A stretch of 64,000 nt of DNA from Symsagittifera roscoffensis. Taxonomy: Eukaryota > Xenacoelomorpha > Acoela > Convolutidae. The position numbers were made by a program, and so were the translations under genes. Shown piece by piece: positions 34,080 to 46,600 of this stretch. Each line of letters opens with the position of its first letter. Position 1 is the stretch's first letter. Below the pieces are notes generated by a model. It saw nothing but the letters and a program-made list of their open reading frames with translations, did not search any database and had not been told where the DNA came from. The stretch spans positions 30,790,401 through 30,854,400 of the forward strand of contig NC_087067.1 in assembly GCF_963678635.1 (NCBI RefSeq). Direction: 5' to 3'.

Positions 34080-35205
34080 ATTAATAGATAGAGACCACCA
34101 CGGCTGTCCCGAATTCAGTTAATCTGAAATAACTATTTAATAAGTTTTATGTGTGTGCGTGGTATGGCAAGTGGTGCGATACCACTCAACAGAGCGTAGT
34201 GTCATACTGTGAAACAACTTTTTTTAAGCTTCGATAACTCTTATAAAGATCGCGATGATTTTCAATCGTTTTTTTTTTTTTCGAAAAAGGCTTTTTTGAG
34301 GCTCAAATTTGTTCGGGTTCAAAATTACTTTTTCGCGGTTGACTTTTGATTTCTTTTTAAGTTCAGTTCATATCCTTTGTTCAAAGCAAGGCAAACTCCT
34401 TTAACGAACAGCGTGATGTACTTATACTTCCGAAAGTGGAATTTAGTAATTGAATTTCCTGGCGAAGTAAATTTTTTTTCTATCAATCCAGTTTTTTTTT
34501 CAAATTGGGGTAATCTTATCAAAAAAGCCATTCGCTGCGTACATCAGTATAAAAATTATTAATTCCAATCAATTTTTTTTTCTGTATCATTTTATTTCAC
34601 GTGATTTTTGACGAGCATAATATGTCTAATTTGTGTTTCATACATTCCAATTTATTAGATGCCATTGTTCAAAAGACAAATCGACCTCTTGTTTTTCACT
34701 TTCATCAGATCAAATTTTCAGATCTGCTATTTTTCAACTGTGGTAGTTTGTTTGTTTTGTCTATATTCGCAATTTTTGTTGACCCATGAAAATGTGAGAT
34801 CATTCATTTGTGTATGGTCGGTAATGGCAATAGTTTTTAGCTTATTGATTTGGTTGACAAATGGTGAGCTCCTGTGACTTTTTCAGGTGAAAAATTTCTT
34901 GTAGTTTTCTTGGAAACAGTTTCAGTGGTGATTAATGCTAAGCGCAGTTTTTGCATTGAAAACCCAAAACACAGCGGAACAACACCACGGGTTTTCAAGG
35001 ATTGTTGTTCCGGCAGCTCTCTAAGAGTAGGAAGAAATTATTGAATAGGGTCCGTTCTTTGTTTTTCTCCAATCTTTTTTCTCTACCTCATAGAAAGCTC
35101 GATAGGGTCATTTGTGGTACAATATTAAAGCCCTACTGGTCGGTTTTGTTTTCTAAAACATTCAAAACTTTTCTCAATCGAAAAAATTCTCTTTGTAGTT
35201 AAGAA
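34080..35205. other. Intergenic, AT-rich, one half of a foldback repeat
   Basis: No coding sequence is supported. The stretch 34,285-34,380 (GGCTCAAATTTG ... TTTTTCGCGGTTGACTTTTG ... AGTTCAGTTCATATCCTTTG) matches, in opposite orientation, the foldback element at 57,547-57,680. Confidence 0.6.
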
Positions 35206-35209
35206 TTTT

Positions 35210-35770
35210 TTTCTTATTTTAGCTCTGACCCTTGAAAATGGATAGGAACTTTTTATTCCGGTGTGTCTTTTTTTTCCACGCAAAATCAGATTCCACAAAT
35301 CATAATCGGAATGGTTCGAGTGATTTGTCATATTAAAGCCCTTTCAGTCGTGATGCGAACGAAATTTCAAAATTTCTAACAAATTTTCTCAGTGTCGAGA
35401 AAAACTGATTCGAAGTTTTTGATTTTTGTCCAAATTTGAGCAAAATTAGGCCGTTTACAATAGCGTGTTTATGCTTCATTTTAGTTTCAATTGAATAAAG
35501 TAAGTGAGTTTTCGCCATTTTGTGAATCAAAACTTCAAAATTTTCTTGGAAAACTGTTGTCCACTTTCCTACTTTGCTATGAATGTCGAATGTGTCTTAT
35601 TTTGAGTTTTTTTGTTCATATTTTGTTATCACACCACGGAAAAAAAACGACACTAATTTGGGAAAAAAATTGTGCGTTTTTTAAGACTAAGGCCGGAACA
35701 TTTTGTGCGACTTGCACAGTAACCGGCTATCCTTGTTTAGTTTTGAAATTTTTTGCTCTCAAATATTTTC
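35210..35770 (+). repeat. Dispersed repeat family B, copy 1
   Basis: Landmarks in order: TTTTTCCACGCAAAATCAG, AATCGGAATGGTTCGAGTGA, AAAGCCCTTTCAGTCGTGAT, GTTATCACACCACGGAAAAA and CAGTAACCGGCTATCCTTG. The same landmarks in the same order occur at 37,285-37,985, with weaker copies near 46,150-46,610 and 56,225-56,340 (minus). It has no coding potential. Confidence 0.7.
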
Positions 35771-36365
35771 GGTTGGAACATTCAGTGCTGATTGAATAGG
35801 AACTGGCTGTGTTGATATCAAGATAAATCCCCAGTCACTAAGTTGCCCATGTCTTTGGTGTCTCGTTTGTCGTTCAGAATGGTGTTGCAGAAATAGTAAA
35901 ACTCTTTTTTTTGGAATGCTTTTTTGACACATTTTTCCAAAATTTGGTTTATATCCTTTTTGAGTGCCCAATGGTCTATTGAATGAAGGTGCTCTGGTTG
36001 CTGTTTCATTAGACAGTATCTAAGGTCATCTGCGAACAGCAAAAGATTATTTCAACAACTCAAGACATCAGATAGGTCGTTGATGAATCAAGAAAACAAG
36101 TGAGCTCGAATTAACGAGTCATGTGTATGTCAAGAAGAAAAGAGAGCATAATAGTAGTAAAAACTGATCTCTTTCGACCGAGTTTTTGTTGTTCATAAGC
36201 TTAGTTTGCATTGAAGTAATTGGTGTAGCGGTTCATGGAGCTATTGTTTGAACAGTTCGTTGTCTATATTCAGAAGAGATGTGTCGGTTGTTCTCGACCA
36301 TTGTATTGTCTCCTCGTTTGTAAACTAGAATCAAGGCAGCGTTTTTCCATGCTATTCCAATTTAT
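35760..36365 (-). pseudogene. LINE reverse-transcriptase relic
   Basis: On the minus strand, AWKNAALILVYKRGD near 36,350 (RT motif 1), FINDLSDVL near 36,085 and LLLFADDLRYCL near 36,040 (motif C, FADD) are followed by ALKKDINQILEKCVKKAF. Motif A and most of motif B are lost between them. It is not part of the LINE at 22-34 kb, being a different lineage by sequence. Confidence 0.75.
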
Positions 36366-36367
36366 CT

Positions 36368-36660
36368 TATACTTAAAGGCTTACACTGGCGATTAGCAAG
36401 CGTTATCGAATCAGATAGACTTTTTAAATGGTTTAACTCGTGTAGCAAAATCAGTTGAATCAATTGATAGGTTGCTTGATGATAAATTAAGCTTCTCAGC
36501 TTCTAAGGGACAGTTGATCTAGAAGTTACCTTCACGCTGGAACGGCAAAGGTCCTAGGTTCGAATCTGACCAGGACTTTTATTCAAACGAAAATTCAGTT
36601 TCAGAAAAGTTGTTGGTATTTTGTTTGTCTGTTTAGTTACCCCAGCACGGGTTCTTGAAC
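36368..36660 (+). repeat. Dispersed tRNA-like repeat (family A), copy 2
   Basis: It starts with ACACTGGCGATTAGCAAGCG. The B-box-like segment GGTTCGAATCTGACCAGGAC lies near 36,558, and the body TTATTCAAACGAAAATTCAG follows. Confidence 0.65.
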
Positions 36661-37284
36661 ATAAAATTTCAGTCATTTAATCCGGACGACCAGGTTTTGA
36701 GTTTTTGGGAGGAAAAAAATCAATTAAGTAGTACAGTATAACTGGTTGGTATATGGGAGATGAAAAGATTCTAGCTATCAATAATACGGGTTTGTAATGC
36801 GGTTTTCACATTTTACCAGTTTTGTTGGTGTTCGATTTGCGTATAATTGCGAGTTGTTCATCGAATCCATTTGCCAATTTTAATATCAAGGTTTCTCTAA
36901 ATGTTTATTTGGTGACCAAGCGTGTTTGTTGTTAGGCAGGAAAATGGCTACATAAAATACAAAATTTGAAGACAACTTATGTTGGGGGCGGGGGCGTTGA
37001 CAGTCTCGTTTTCTAAATCGGATTTTTGTATTCAAGTTAATTGGGAAGTTTTTAAGGTGAATTTGTGGGCGAATAATAAGTTATTTTCAAATGTTTGTTA
37101 ATTGTTTTGAAATGTTCTGTGCACAGATTTTGGATTATTTTTTTTGTGCTGCAGTTTAATTTGTTAATATTGATAAAAATGTATATTAGTTTTAGATGAG
37201 ATGCTTATTGTAAATATGTTTATACTGCTTCTAAATCTTCATTGCTGAATTCAATCCAAACATAAATTTTTGTTCTGACAATTG
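36661..37284. other. AT-rich intergenic stretch
   Basis: I see no gene, RNA or repeat that I can support here. Confidence 0.5.
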
Positions 37285-37990
37285 AAAATAGGAGAGGAAC
37301 TTTGTTCTCCGGTGTAGTTAGTGTTTTTTCACGCAAAAACGGGTACCGCAAATAATCATCGGAATGTGTCGAGTGATAAATCTTTTTGAAGCCCTTTCAG
37401 TCGTGATTCGAACGACATTTAAAAATTTCCTTTTGTCTAGGAAAACCGGTTTGATATTTTAGATTTTTCGTCTAGTTTAAGCGAATAAAGCGAGCGAGCG
37501 GGTTTCTAAAAGGCCTATAAAATTCAAGTGCAATTAGTTATCGAGAATTTTTTAAGGGTATTTAAGAACGAATAAAAGAAATTCTACAAAAAATGATTTC
37601 TAAAAATTTGATATTTAATTTCAAATTTCACTTATTTCTATATCAAATTTCATTTATTCATTTAATGTCAAAATTCACTTACTTTTTTCTACTATCGAGT
37701 TTCTAGGCTTTCTTTTAGATTCTTTCATAACACAAAAAAAGACGACTTAATTTGGAAAAAATATATTTTTTTAATGTGGTTTTTTATTAGTTTTGTTATT
37801 AGCCCTCCGTACTGCTCAGTGCAGGACCAACCGTGGGGGTGGGAGATGTCATCCATTTCGCCGCTGCCGGTCCCACCTTGAGGAGGCGGATGACACTGAG
37901 ATCCCTCCAACCGAGACCTTTTAATTATGGTCGGAACAATCTGTGCTACTTGCACAGCAACCGGCTATCCTTGTTTTTAATTTTGAAGAA
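37285..37990 (+). repeat. Dispersed repeat family B, copy 2 (interrupted by a SINE fragment)
   Basis: Same landmark order as copy 1, ending CAGCAACCGGCTATCCTTG near 37,970. It differs by a ~120-bp insertion (37,800-37,925) homologous to a SINE body. Confidence 0.7.
37800..37925 (-). repeat. SINE body fragment (family C)
   Basis: The minus strand reads GGAGGGATCTCAGTGTCATC, CTCCTCAAGGTGGGACCGG, GGCGAAATGGATGACATC and GTCCTGCACTGAGCAGTACG. This parallels the body of the SINE at 48,190-48,370 step for step. Its tRNA head is missing, so it is 5'-truncated. Confidence 0.75.
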
Positions 37991-38349
37991 AGATCCAAAA
38001 AAAGTGTTGATGGCAATTGGCAAAAGACCTTTTGAGTAATTCTTAAGAAGGATTGTTCACTAAGTTATTTACGGGAAAAGTAACAAATATTTCATCAATA
38101 GATTTTCATCGAATTGAGCTCAAACCGATATCCGCATTCACCAAAAACTGAAGCAAAATGCGTTCTTCCGACTTGAACAGTTTTTTGGCAAAGCAAATGA
38201 ATTAAAAAGTGCCAACCTTCAATATATTAAAAAAAGTTTTTTGTGAGTGTGACAATTTTTTTCATTTGTCAAGTTATGCGATATAAATAACGCGAATACT
38301 TCTTACAGTACTGTTTATGAAGTTATAAAGCAACGAATAAGACACGCGG

Positions 38350-38985
38350 ATGTCAAAAAAACCACCAGTTCGAACTCTCAGAGGCTCGACATTGAATTCT
38401 GGTTCTAAGGAAAACAACCAGACAACTGCTGTTCTGTGGCAAACCTTGAAACTGTTGGACCAAACTCTAAGCGAGAAAACTGTAAGAGCAATGCGACAAA
38501 AGACTTCCCGAATTGAACTGTTGAAAAATCTTTGGAATGATGTGAATGCGTCACAAACTAAAAACGCATCTCTGTGCAAATTGTTGTCATATTTTGTAAT
38601 GATTGCAGATGCCAAGATGAAGTTGATTTGTTCTTGCTGCGAACAAAATACCGGTTTCGAAAAAATAGCAGAACGGGGAATGCAGAATTCAACATTTTTG
38701 GAAGTCGGAAAAGACACTTCGATCAATGCACAGTCGGATGAGCCACTGTGGATGCTAAATTTTGCAAATGAGGTAAGGTCTTCTTCCATGAATGTAACTG
38801 GATTCGAAATCTGGACTCCACCTCTGGTCGAGTTTTCATCTAACGATCAGCTTGTGTTGCAGACAGAAAAAAGGGAGAGTTCACAAGGCATTACTGAAGG
38901 CCAGGCGAAGGACTTAAACGGACAACAGCAATTCAAGAAGCGAGCTAGAATGATACGGACTCCTGTGTTCCCTAATCCTAGATAG
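38350..38985 (+). CDS. Hypothetical protein, 211 aa, unrecognised
   Basis: A single open frame from ATG at 38,350 to a TAG at 38,983. It is longer and more balanced in composition than other ORFs in this intergenic region. The N-terminus is basic and Ser/Thr-rich (KKPPVRTLRGSTLNSGSKEN). The middle (residues ~25-85) looks helical (LWQTLKLLDQTLSEKTVRAM, SLCKLLSYFVMIADAKMKL) and is followed by a CSCC Cys pair. The C-terminus is Gln/Lys-rich (GQQQFKKRARMIR). There is no signal peptide, membrane segment or retroelement motif. The segment GAGGTAAGG at 38,769-38,777 would be a strong splice donor, so the real transcript may leave the frame there. A possible AATAAA lies far downstream near 39,590. 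It could be an orphan gene or a chance ORF. Confidence 0.45.
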   Translation: MSKKPPVRTLRGSTLNSGSKENNQTTAVLWQTLKLLDQTLSEKTVRAMRQKTSRIELLKNLWNDVNASQTKNASLCKLLSYFVMIADAKMKLICSCCEQNTGFEKIAERGMQNSTFLEVGKDTSINAQSDEPLWMLNFANEVRSSSMNVTGFEIWTPPLVEFSSNDQLVLQTEKRESSQGITEGQAKDLNGQQQFKKRARMIRTPVFPNPR

Positions 38986-38989
38986 TTGA

Positions 38990-40305
38990 TACTTGGAAAC
39001 AGTATTTGGCTGTCTTTGATCTTTTGATCTTAGGAAGGAGTAATTCCCGAGTTTTCACTTCTTAATTTTCCTGACAGAAGGCAGCAAGATGCTTACTACA
39101 ATACTTTAATGAAATTAGAGTATTTCTAGAGATGGCCTAGATAGAGATATTTAAGTATGCAGGTAGTTGAGTGGAACTTAGTTGAACCAAAGCGTTGAAT
39201 ATTTGGTCAATGATCAAAAGAAGTGTAGAGCCAGTTATCACCGTATTCAGAAGTACAGACGTGCAGTCTAATCATCAAGATAGCAAGAGATCCGTTATAG
39301 TTTCAGTTACCAGTATTACAGGAGGTACGGTGAATCCGAGACGATCAGTTTGTGGTTGACTATCCAAAAATCCAAGTATCCAGAAATCCACTATCCAGTA
39401 CGAGAAGCGTTCTGGCGGCAGTGCCTTCTTTCCGATGATACGCTGCCAGAAACTGGATTATTTGATTCCCTGCTTCGTAGTCTGAACCCATGTGAGTTTT
39501 TGTGAACTGAGAACACGCATTGTTTTTCAACAAACTCATTTTAAATTCGATTTTGCTGTTACCTCTGAAACTTTCGCTTATTCAGACAAATAAAGTTTTG
39601 AAGCATTGTTGTTCTTTATAGTTTTTATGAGCTAATTGAGATCCACTTGACCTATAATTTTCTTTTTTTTTCCACTTGTTAGTCTCACAGCTCAAGTCTA
39701 TGAGAGTTTAGCGAAGGGCTTTGGGTTTCTAAAAAAAACGAGGCAAGCTGTTCTGTAAATATTTTTTTTTGTGGAAACCTTGTATTCTTTTATATAGGTC
39801 TTGGTGGTTAATTGTTTTTTTTTCAATTGAAATTAATCTGCTGTAGTTAGAAACGTGAAGTTAGTTTTAGATTTCCCAGCGTAACAAAAACTTCACTTAT
39901 TGACCCAATTTTCTCAAATTGGGTTAATTTTATCAAAAAAAGCACCAATCTTAAACATTTATTGAAATTCAAAGTGGTTTAAGGGTGTTTTTCTTTCTAT
40001 AAATTCGAAAGCGTATTTTTACAAGTCAAGTGTTTTCTAGTTTCCTTGTGTTCATCAATTTGTTTCAACTGTGAGCTGGCTATGTTTGATTCTATATCTA
40101 ACACATTTTTGGAAATGTTCAACGTATATTCACACTAGTGAGCAGCTAGTGTATTTGTAAGAACCTTTTTTTTCTTGCCAAACTTGCAAATAAAAGTATT
40201 CATTGAAAGTGGAAAAAGTTCACTTTGGTGCATTGGATCTTCACGATCTAGCATTGGAAACTTCATTTCATCTGTTCTCTGCTTCATATTTGGCTGGTGT
40301 TTTTG
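38990..40305. other. Intergenic DNA
   Basis: AT-rich with many homopolymer T and A runs. No gene or RNA is supported. It may include the 3' UTR of the 38,350 ORF. Confidence 0.5.
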
Positions 40306-40309
40306 GTGT

Positions 40310-40398
40310 ATTAAGCGTGTGTGGCCGAGTTGTAAGTGCGTGAGACTCATAATGTTTTGGTCGCAGGTCGAATCCAAGACGTTGCCGATATTTTACTA
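40310..40398 (+). repeat. tRNA-Met-like SINE head or tRNA pseudogene
   Basis: The A-box-like GTGGCCGAGTTGTAAGTGCG and anticodon region GAGACTCATAATGT resemble tRNA-Met(CAT). A B-box-like GCAGGTCGAATCC follows. The acceptor stem does not pair, so it is not a working tRNA. Confidence 0.55.
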
Positions 40399-40399
40399 A

Positions 40400-42370
40400 T
40401 TTGAGGCTTATTTATATTTTTTCTTATTGAACTTTATAGAGGTGCATTATGTCGAATTCTCGCTAGTGTTTGCGAAGCGAAGCTTCGCCTCCGTATTGAA
40501 AATTCGATAATGAAATAGTTCAAAAGCAGTATCAATTTTGTATTCATCAAATTAAACTAATGTCCTCAAGATTTCTTTTGATGAATATGGTTTTAAACGC
40601 TTCTCTGTGTCAGACAAATTTTATTGAAATAACTTGTTGCGATATAATCATACGCTCTCAGGGCTTTCGAAGTAACTTGCAAAGCATGACAATTAAAAAA
40701 TTTTATCCGACTTTTTTTGTGTTTTTGTGAAAAAAACAACTGTATTGAGCGCAATGTCTCCAAAAATTGGCACAGAACTTTCCCATGATGTCTTTTCCCC
40801 AAAAAGCATCAGTTTTCGTTTCAATAAGTTGATATGTTGTTTTGATGGTCTCGCCAGTCTTCCACTGCTTTAATATCGCCTAAAGACTTTTAAATCTTTT
40901 GTCACAAAAATGAACAGAAATCGTGCGGCGGAACAAAGCGACAGACACTGTTATGGCGTTAATTATCATGGCGTTTTTGTATATATAACTAGTAATTTGC
41001 GTTTCAATATATTGCGCAGTAAGATTCATCCTTTTTTGAAGCGAATTTTTTTTGACGATAAATTTTTTGTTTTTCATCGATGCGGAAAAGAAAACTATCA
41101 AACTTTGTTCTCTCTCGATTTTTGACGACCCGAAATAAAGATACTAGAGTGTCAATTGTGATCTCATTTTAAAGCTTTTTGTTGGTTTTCGGTTGCAAAA
41201 AAAATCATCGAGTTTCAGATTAAATTGAACAACCTAATCGGAGGCGGACATCTGAATTTTTTTTTCAAAATCAATTGAATGAGGTTTCAGCTATTTTTAC
41301 CCCTTCATTTTTGCATTTATCTACTTCAGCGCGCTTTCTAGAAAGAAAATAACAGTTAAGACAGAAAATGAAAAATTAAAAGTTTTTCTATTTGATATTT
41401 TTTACTCATTGTTGTCGAAACATTGTGATAAATGGAAAGCAGCAGGCTATCCTTGGTTGTTTTCAGAGCCCCTGAATAATTTGTCATTTTTGAAAAAGTT
41501 TTCAAGTTAAAAATATTTTTCCCCCTCCTAGAATATTGCTCTCAGACTTTGAACGGTGGCAATTTCGCATTGCATAGTTCTAATAGAAACCGTGAAAAGT
41601 TTCTTCATGTCTTTTTTTCCAGAGTCGATCAGTTTTTTAAAAAAACAATTTCTTCAATTCGTGCTGGATTTTTTGACGTTTGGAAAATTGGTTACTTTGT
41701 TTTTTGAGCGGTTAAAGCTAACGAGATATAAGTTTTTTTGAATAATAGACAACGGATGCCCGGGACAGATACAGCTCCCGAAACAAAATTGTCAAAAACC
41801 TAATCATCCATAAAAAAATGCTATCAAAATAAATTGAGGCTAGAATCTAATTCTAGAACGAAAAAATTTTTATAATCTCTTAGTGAAATGAGAGGTAAAT
41901 AAAAAGGTAAAAATAGTGAAATGAGAGGTAAAAAAAGTCACTAAATCGGTCTGAGGAGGACGCTGAGTGTTTCAACGATTTTTTTTCGCAAATATTGGCG
42001 GAAGCTTTGCACGAAGCAAACCAACTTGTATGGAAAAAGGTAATCCGTCTGCAGCAATAGTTTTTTTGGAGAAAAGTGATTTAATTGAAGTCATCGAAAG
42101 TTGAAATATATAGATAGTACAGATTGTTATGATATTAATGCTGTTCTCTTCAAATAAAAATTAAACTAGCAATTCCTCTAACAGGAATTTTCAATGAGTG
42201 CTTAACCTCAGGAACCGACCCAAACGGTTAGAAGTTTTTTAAAAATTGAACCAATTTTCAAAACTTAATCGATAATCCTTCAGACTAAAGTCTAGTTTCG
42301 CTTCTACCGGTTCTGGAAATTTTTCTGAGAGTTTCATTTTCAGAAGAGCCCAATCATATATAGACAAAGT
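40400..42370. other. AT-rich intergenic stretch
   Basis: No gene is supported. A short direct repeat (AGTGAAATGAGAGGTAAA) occurs at 41,882 and 41,916. A palindromic GCGAAGCGAAGCTTCGC lies near 40,471. Confidence 0.5.
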
Positions 42371-42372
42371 CA

Positions 42373-43290
42373 TTGTTATCCGATACACTCAGTTTTGTAT
42401 CAGATCAAAAAGGAGCAGTGTTGTTGCCATCATTACAGTATTTGAAGTTAGAAGAAGCTTCAACATCCTTATCGAACAAAAATCAAAAGGTTCAGATTAC
42501 GTTTTTAGACCTCGCAAAAACTTTTGATACGATTGATCACTCTAACTTGCTCATATAATTAGGACTTGCGGGATTCAGTGAGCCCTTACTGAATCTGTTG
42601 GAATTATACCTTGACACTCGTTATCAGTACAACGAGACAAACTCTTTTAAGACCGACCTTAACTTTGTACCTTTTAGAATACCTCAGGGAATTAATCTTG
42701 GCCTATTTTTGTTCTTTCTATACATGGACGCAAATAGTCAGTCACTGGTAACACAGTAGTACATTTGTATGCAAGTTACACTGTTCGGAAGTCCACAGAC
42801 AAAAAAGACTGTATAGCTCTCAAACATCAATCGGCTTTGCTAGATGTAAATGATTTGTTAAAAAAAACATATGGATACTAAGTATTTTAAAAACCAAGAC
42901 CATGAGCCACTTGCGGACCCAAAAAGCTAAAGAAAGACAAGTCATTTTTTTAAATTTCAGTCAAGTAGATTGTGTAGAATATTTTAAGTATCTTAAATTC
43001 TTATCGTTAGCAAATTGTTTTTTCATTAGCATATTGATAAATTGAAGTTTTGCATTTCTAGAGTGTTTTTGCAATTGAGAAAGTTTTTACCACGGCAGCA
43101 AGTAATAGTCGCCTCTAATGGTCTAAAAGTTACGTGCAAACAATCATCCAATCTGAAGTTTTCGTTTATGCAAACACCAACAATACCAAATTGAAAGAAC
43201 TGGAAATGAAAATCAAAAGGCTAATTAGAATACTTTTTGTTAGCGCAGGATGCATTCAATTAGTGAATTAATGAAAGAAAATAAAATACT
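42373..43290 (+). pseudogene. LINE reverse-transcriptase relic
   Basis: The plus strand encodes QITFLDLAKTFDTIDHSNLL (motif A, near 42,497-42,556), then in another frame LNFVPFRIPQGINLGLFLFF (motif B, near 42,658), and beyond it thumb-like NKLKFCISRVFLQLRKFLPR (near 43,030) and ELEMKIKRLIRILF (near 43,200). The catalytic DD motif is gone. Several stops and frameshifts show an old copy. Confidence 0.7.
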
Positions 43291-43572
43291 TGCCGTCAAA
43301 GAATTTTTTGCGTAGGAAATTTGGAAATTTTTTGAAGAAATTGTTCAACAAGCTCATCTAATGAGTTATGCCATAGCTGAACAAGAGTTAAATATACAAA
43401 GAGAAAATCAAATCATAAATAAGCTATAAATAGAAATAAACAAACCGAGGTTCGAAAAATGTTAAATGTTGTTTTAATTTTTTATCCAGCCTGGGTCAGT
43501 TTCTTGAAAGGGCTTCTCTGATTGAATTGTCCAGTTTAATCATGAATTTTTTGAAAACTACCTTCTAAAAAG

Positions 43573-43614
43573 TCTGAAAACAGGTTGAAAACAGGTTTTC
43601 AACCTGTTTTCAGA
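43573..43614. repeat. Perfect 20-bp palindrome (2-nt spacer)
   Basis: The arm TCTGAAAACAGGTTGAAAAC (43,573-43,592) and its exact reverse complement (43,595-43,614) flank AG. Inside each arm AACAGGTT-type sequence is itself repeated. No element or gene is recognised around it. Confidence 0.9.
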
Positions 43615-43619
43615 TTTTT

Positions 43620-46600
43620 AATGAAGATGTAAAATTTGTTCCTGTTGGTTTCTTTTTCATGGGTAGAAAGGATTTTTTTTTGAAGAGAGAAGGGTTGAAA
43701 AGTGGATATAAAGGGGTCTACTTTAAATGAATGCTTACCAGCTATTTATAGTTGCTAGTGTACTATACTATTTGTAAGTTTTGGTCACGGTCGATGACTT
43801 CGCATACTTAAGCAATAATATGACCGATAACGCTACTGTGAAAAACTGAATGAATAAAACGTTAAGTCTACAAAATTTTTTAAATGATGCACTCCAATTA
43901 TGAGTCTACTTAATTGCAAAGTGACGCAAGCCAATTATTCCGCTTTAGCAGCACCAGTGATTTTGAAAAAAAAATAAATTTGCCAACTATCATTACTCAA
44001 TTTTAAGGGCGGACGCATTTTAACTAGTATACGAAAAAGTTCATTAAAAACATCCGACATGGTTATTGATCAAAATGAACACTTTCAAAATGAACACTAA
44101 TATTTGCGACTCAGGGTTGAAAAAAGAGAGTTCATACTATCACTCGAGCTTTGCTTGTGCAATAATTACCTCTGTAGCTAGATATCGTTATCGTTTGGAA
44201 ACAGTTCATTATTTTACAATTTTACCTCTTCTGTAACTCACTTTTGATGTAAGTGACTCATGATTATAAAAGTAGACTCGACTAATCTAGTTACTGGTAA
44301 TACTGTGAAATGTCTATACACAAGTTCCGTGATTATCTTTTTTCCCTATTTTCATGCTGATAGGTCGGAATTTTCAGAGTTTTTTGTTATATCTAATAAT
44401 TTTTCAGGCTGTTTTTGTTATGTTGCATTTTTAAAACATAATTTCTGAAATATAATGACAAAAATTTGTAAAAAGTGTTATCAGTGGTCAGTAATCCAGA
44501 AATCGAGTTTCGTATCATCAGATTGCGGTTATCATATCAGAACCCAAATCAGAAGTTGTCTCATGGAGTCAGCGAATCAGTTGTGAACTTACTTATTGCT
44601 TAATAGACAAATCAAGTTCATGCGACGGTTTCTGAGAAGAATAAGTTGGTACTTTTTCAGGTAAAGAAAGCAATAAGGACCGGCCAGAACATTTGCTTGT
44701 TTCAAACTGAATGTTTTCTGCTTAAAGAAGTAAAATTCAATTGCTCAAATGTGTGGTAGATGATTGGTCACGGTTCGTCTTGAAGACTGTTCCTCTCTAA
44801 TTTATTGACGTTTGGAATAGCAAGTGTTTCAAAACTCCTGGTTATTGGCATCATTGAGTCTGATTTATTATTTTCCTGCTTGCTTGCCCGAAGGGCGGGT
44901 AAAGTACGGGTGTTTTTAGTACGAGTTAAAGTACGGTGCCTGTTTTTAATTTCAGTCTATATATTTTCTTCAATTCAGTCATTTTTTGATACGTTATTTT
45001 TGATAAAATCCACAAATCTCCGCAGACAAAATGCTCTGTTTGAAAATCTATCCAGATTTGAAATTGGATATTAACGCAGATTTTTAAAGCCAGTATCCAC
45101 GGAATGTTTTGTCGTTCTGTAAACTCTTATAATGAACGCTTATACTTCATACCTAAAAATTGGCTCAGGATTTAAACGTGAGTATTGGTTGCTGTTGATG
45201 CTACCCTTGCGATAGGCAAGGGTATTCCCATCGGGTATTAGACTTGATTTTTTTCGTAAACAATCTGTCCACGGATTTGCATGCAGTATATGAACGACAT
45301 GAGTGCAGTATAAACGACATGCATGCAGTATATGCGTACTATTTGCGTCTATTACTCTGTGCATCCTTATTAGTGTTTTTCCAATAAATCGCATTTCAAG
45401 TTTTGTAATATTTCATTGGTATTGATTGATTTTTCGACTTCGTCGCTTTCGGTTTATTTTTTGTCTGCTTAGTTTCCACTTTGTTTGTTTTTGCAAGTAA
45501 TTACGTCGCTTATTCGAATGTTATTTATAGAGGTTAGAAGGCTAAATAACTTTTCGAACTTTAAATCGTAAAATTGCTTAAATTTATCGCCTTTTTTATG
45601 TTTTTTTTTTCAAGTTAATCAGTTTTGTCATTGGCTATTAATAAAAATTCTCAAATAGTCCTCAGCATCTTGTTTTAATGGAAGGCTATCCTTTTTTTCT
45701 GAATAAGGAATTTCTTCTCTTTTGGTGCTTCGCATATATCTTTTCAGCTTGAGTTGATGACATTAAAAAATTTTAAAACTTTTTTTAATGTTGAGAAAAA
45801 TTGTTCTGAGGTTTTCGATTTTTAATCTTGTTTGGAGCGATTAAAGCGAGCGAGTAACGCGAAATGCGCTTCATTAGGTTATATGCAGTCTGTAAAAAAT
45901 TGAATGTTTTTTTTTTACTTGTGGAAAACAAGTTTTTGTAGCTTAGGGTAGCGCTTTCCCTGCAATTTGAGTTGCGAAAATTCTCACAATCTATTTCGAA
46001 AAATTGACTGGATTATGAAAAACAAAATCGAAAAAATTGGTTTTTATTGTATTAATAATTTTGTGCAAATAAATGGAGGAAATAAAAACTCTTGAGCAAA
46101 TCATGCTCAAAAAAGCTGCTCAAAATGAAAACAATGAAAATAATTTCTCTACTACTTTCATCATTTTTCATCATTTCCGCGCAAAATCAGGTACCTTTTT
46201 TATTTTCTGGATTGGATTGAATTGTATATGATATAACAGCCCTGCAGCTGTGATTCGAACCCCACTAAAAAATTTTTAAAACAGTTCTTGGTCTTGAGAT
46301 ATACTGGTTTTTTGTCCAATTTTGAGCGAATAAATAAATAGGTATCAAATAGCAAGCCGAATAATCAAGTTAAGTCCCGAAATCTTAGTTTCGTTGCAGC
46401 AAAATTAGTGTTCAAAATTTATTTTAGCGCCTTCTTGGGAATAAAATTAAAAAAAAAACAATTTCGAAATTTTTCGAATTTTTTTAAAGTTTACTATTCA
46501 TTTTACGAGGACAACTTTTGTCAAATATACTTTAATTTCTATCACTATTCAGTTTTTAGGATTTGGTTGACATCCTCTTATCACACCAAGAAACCTGCTA

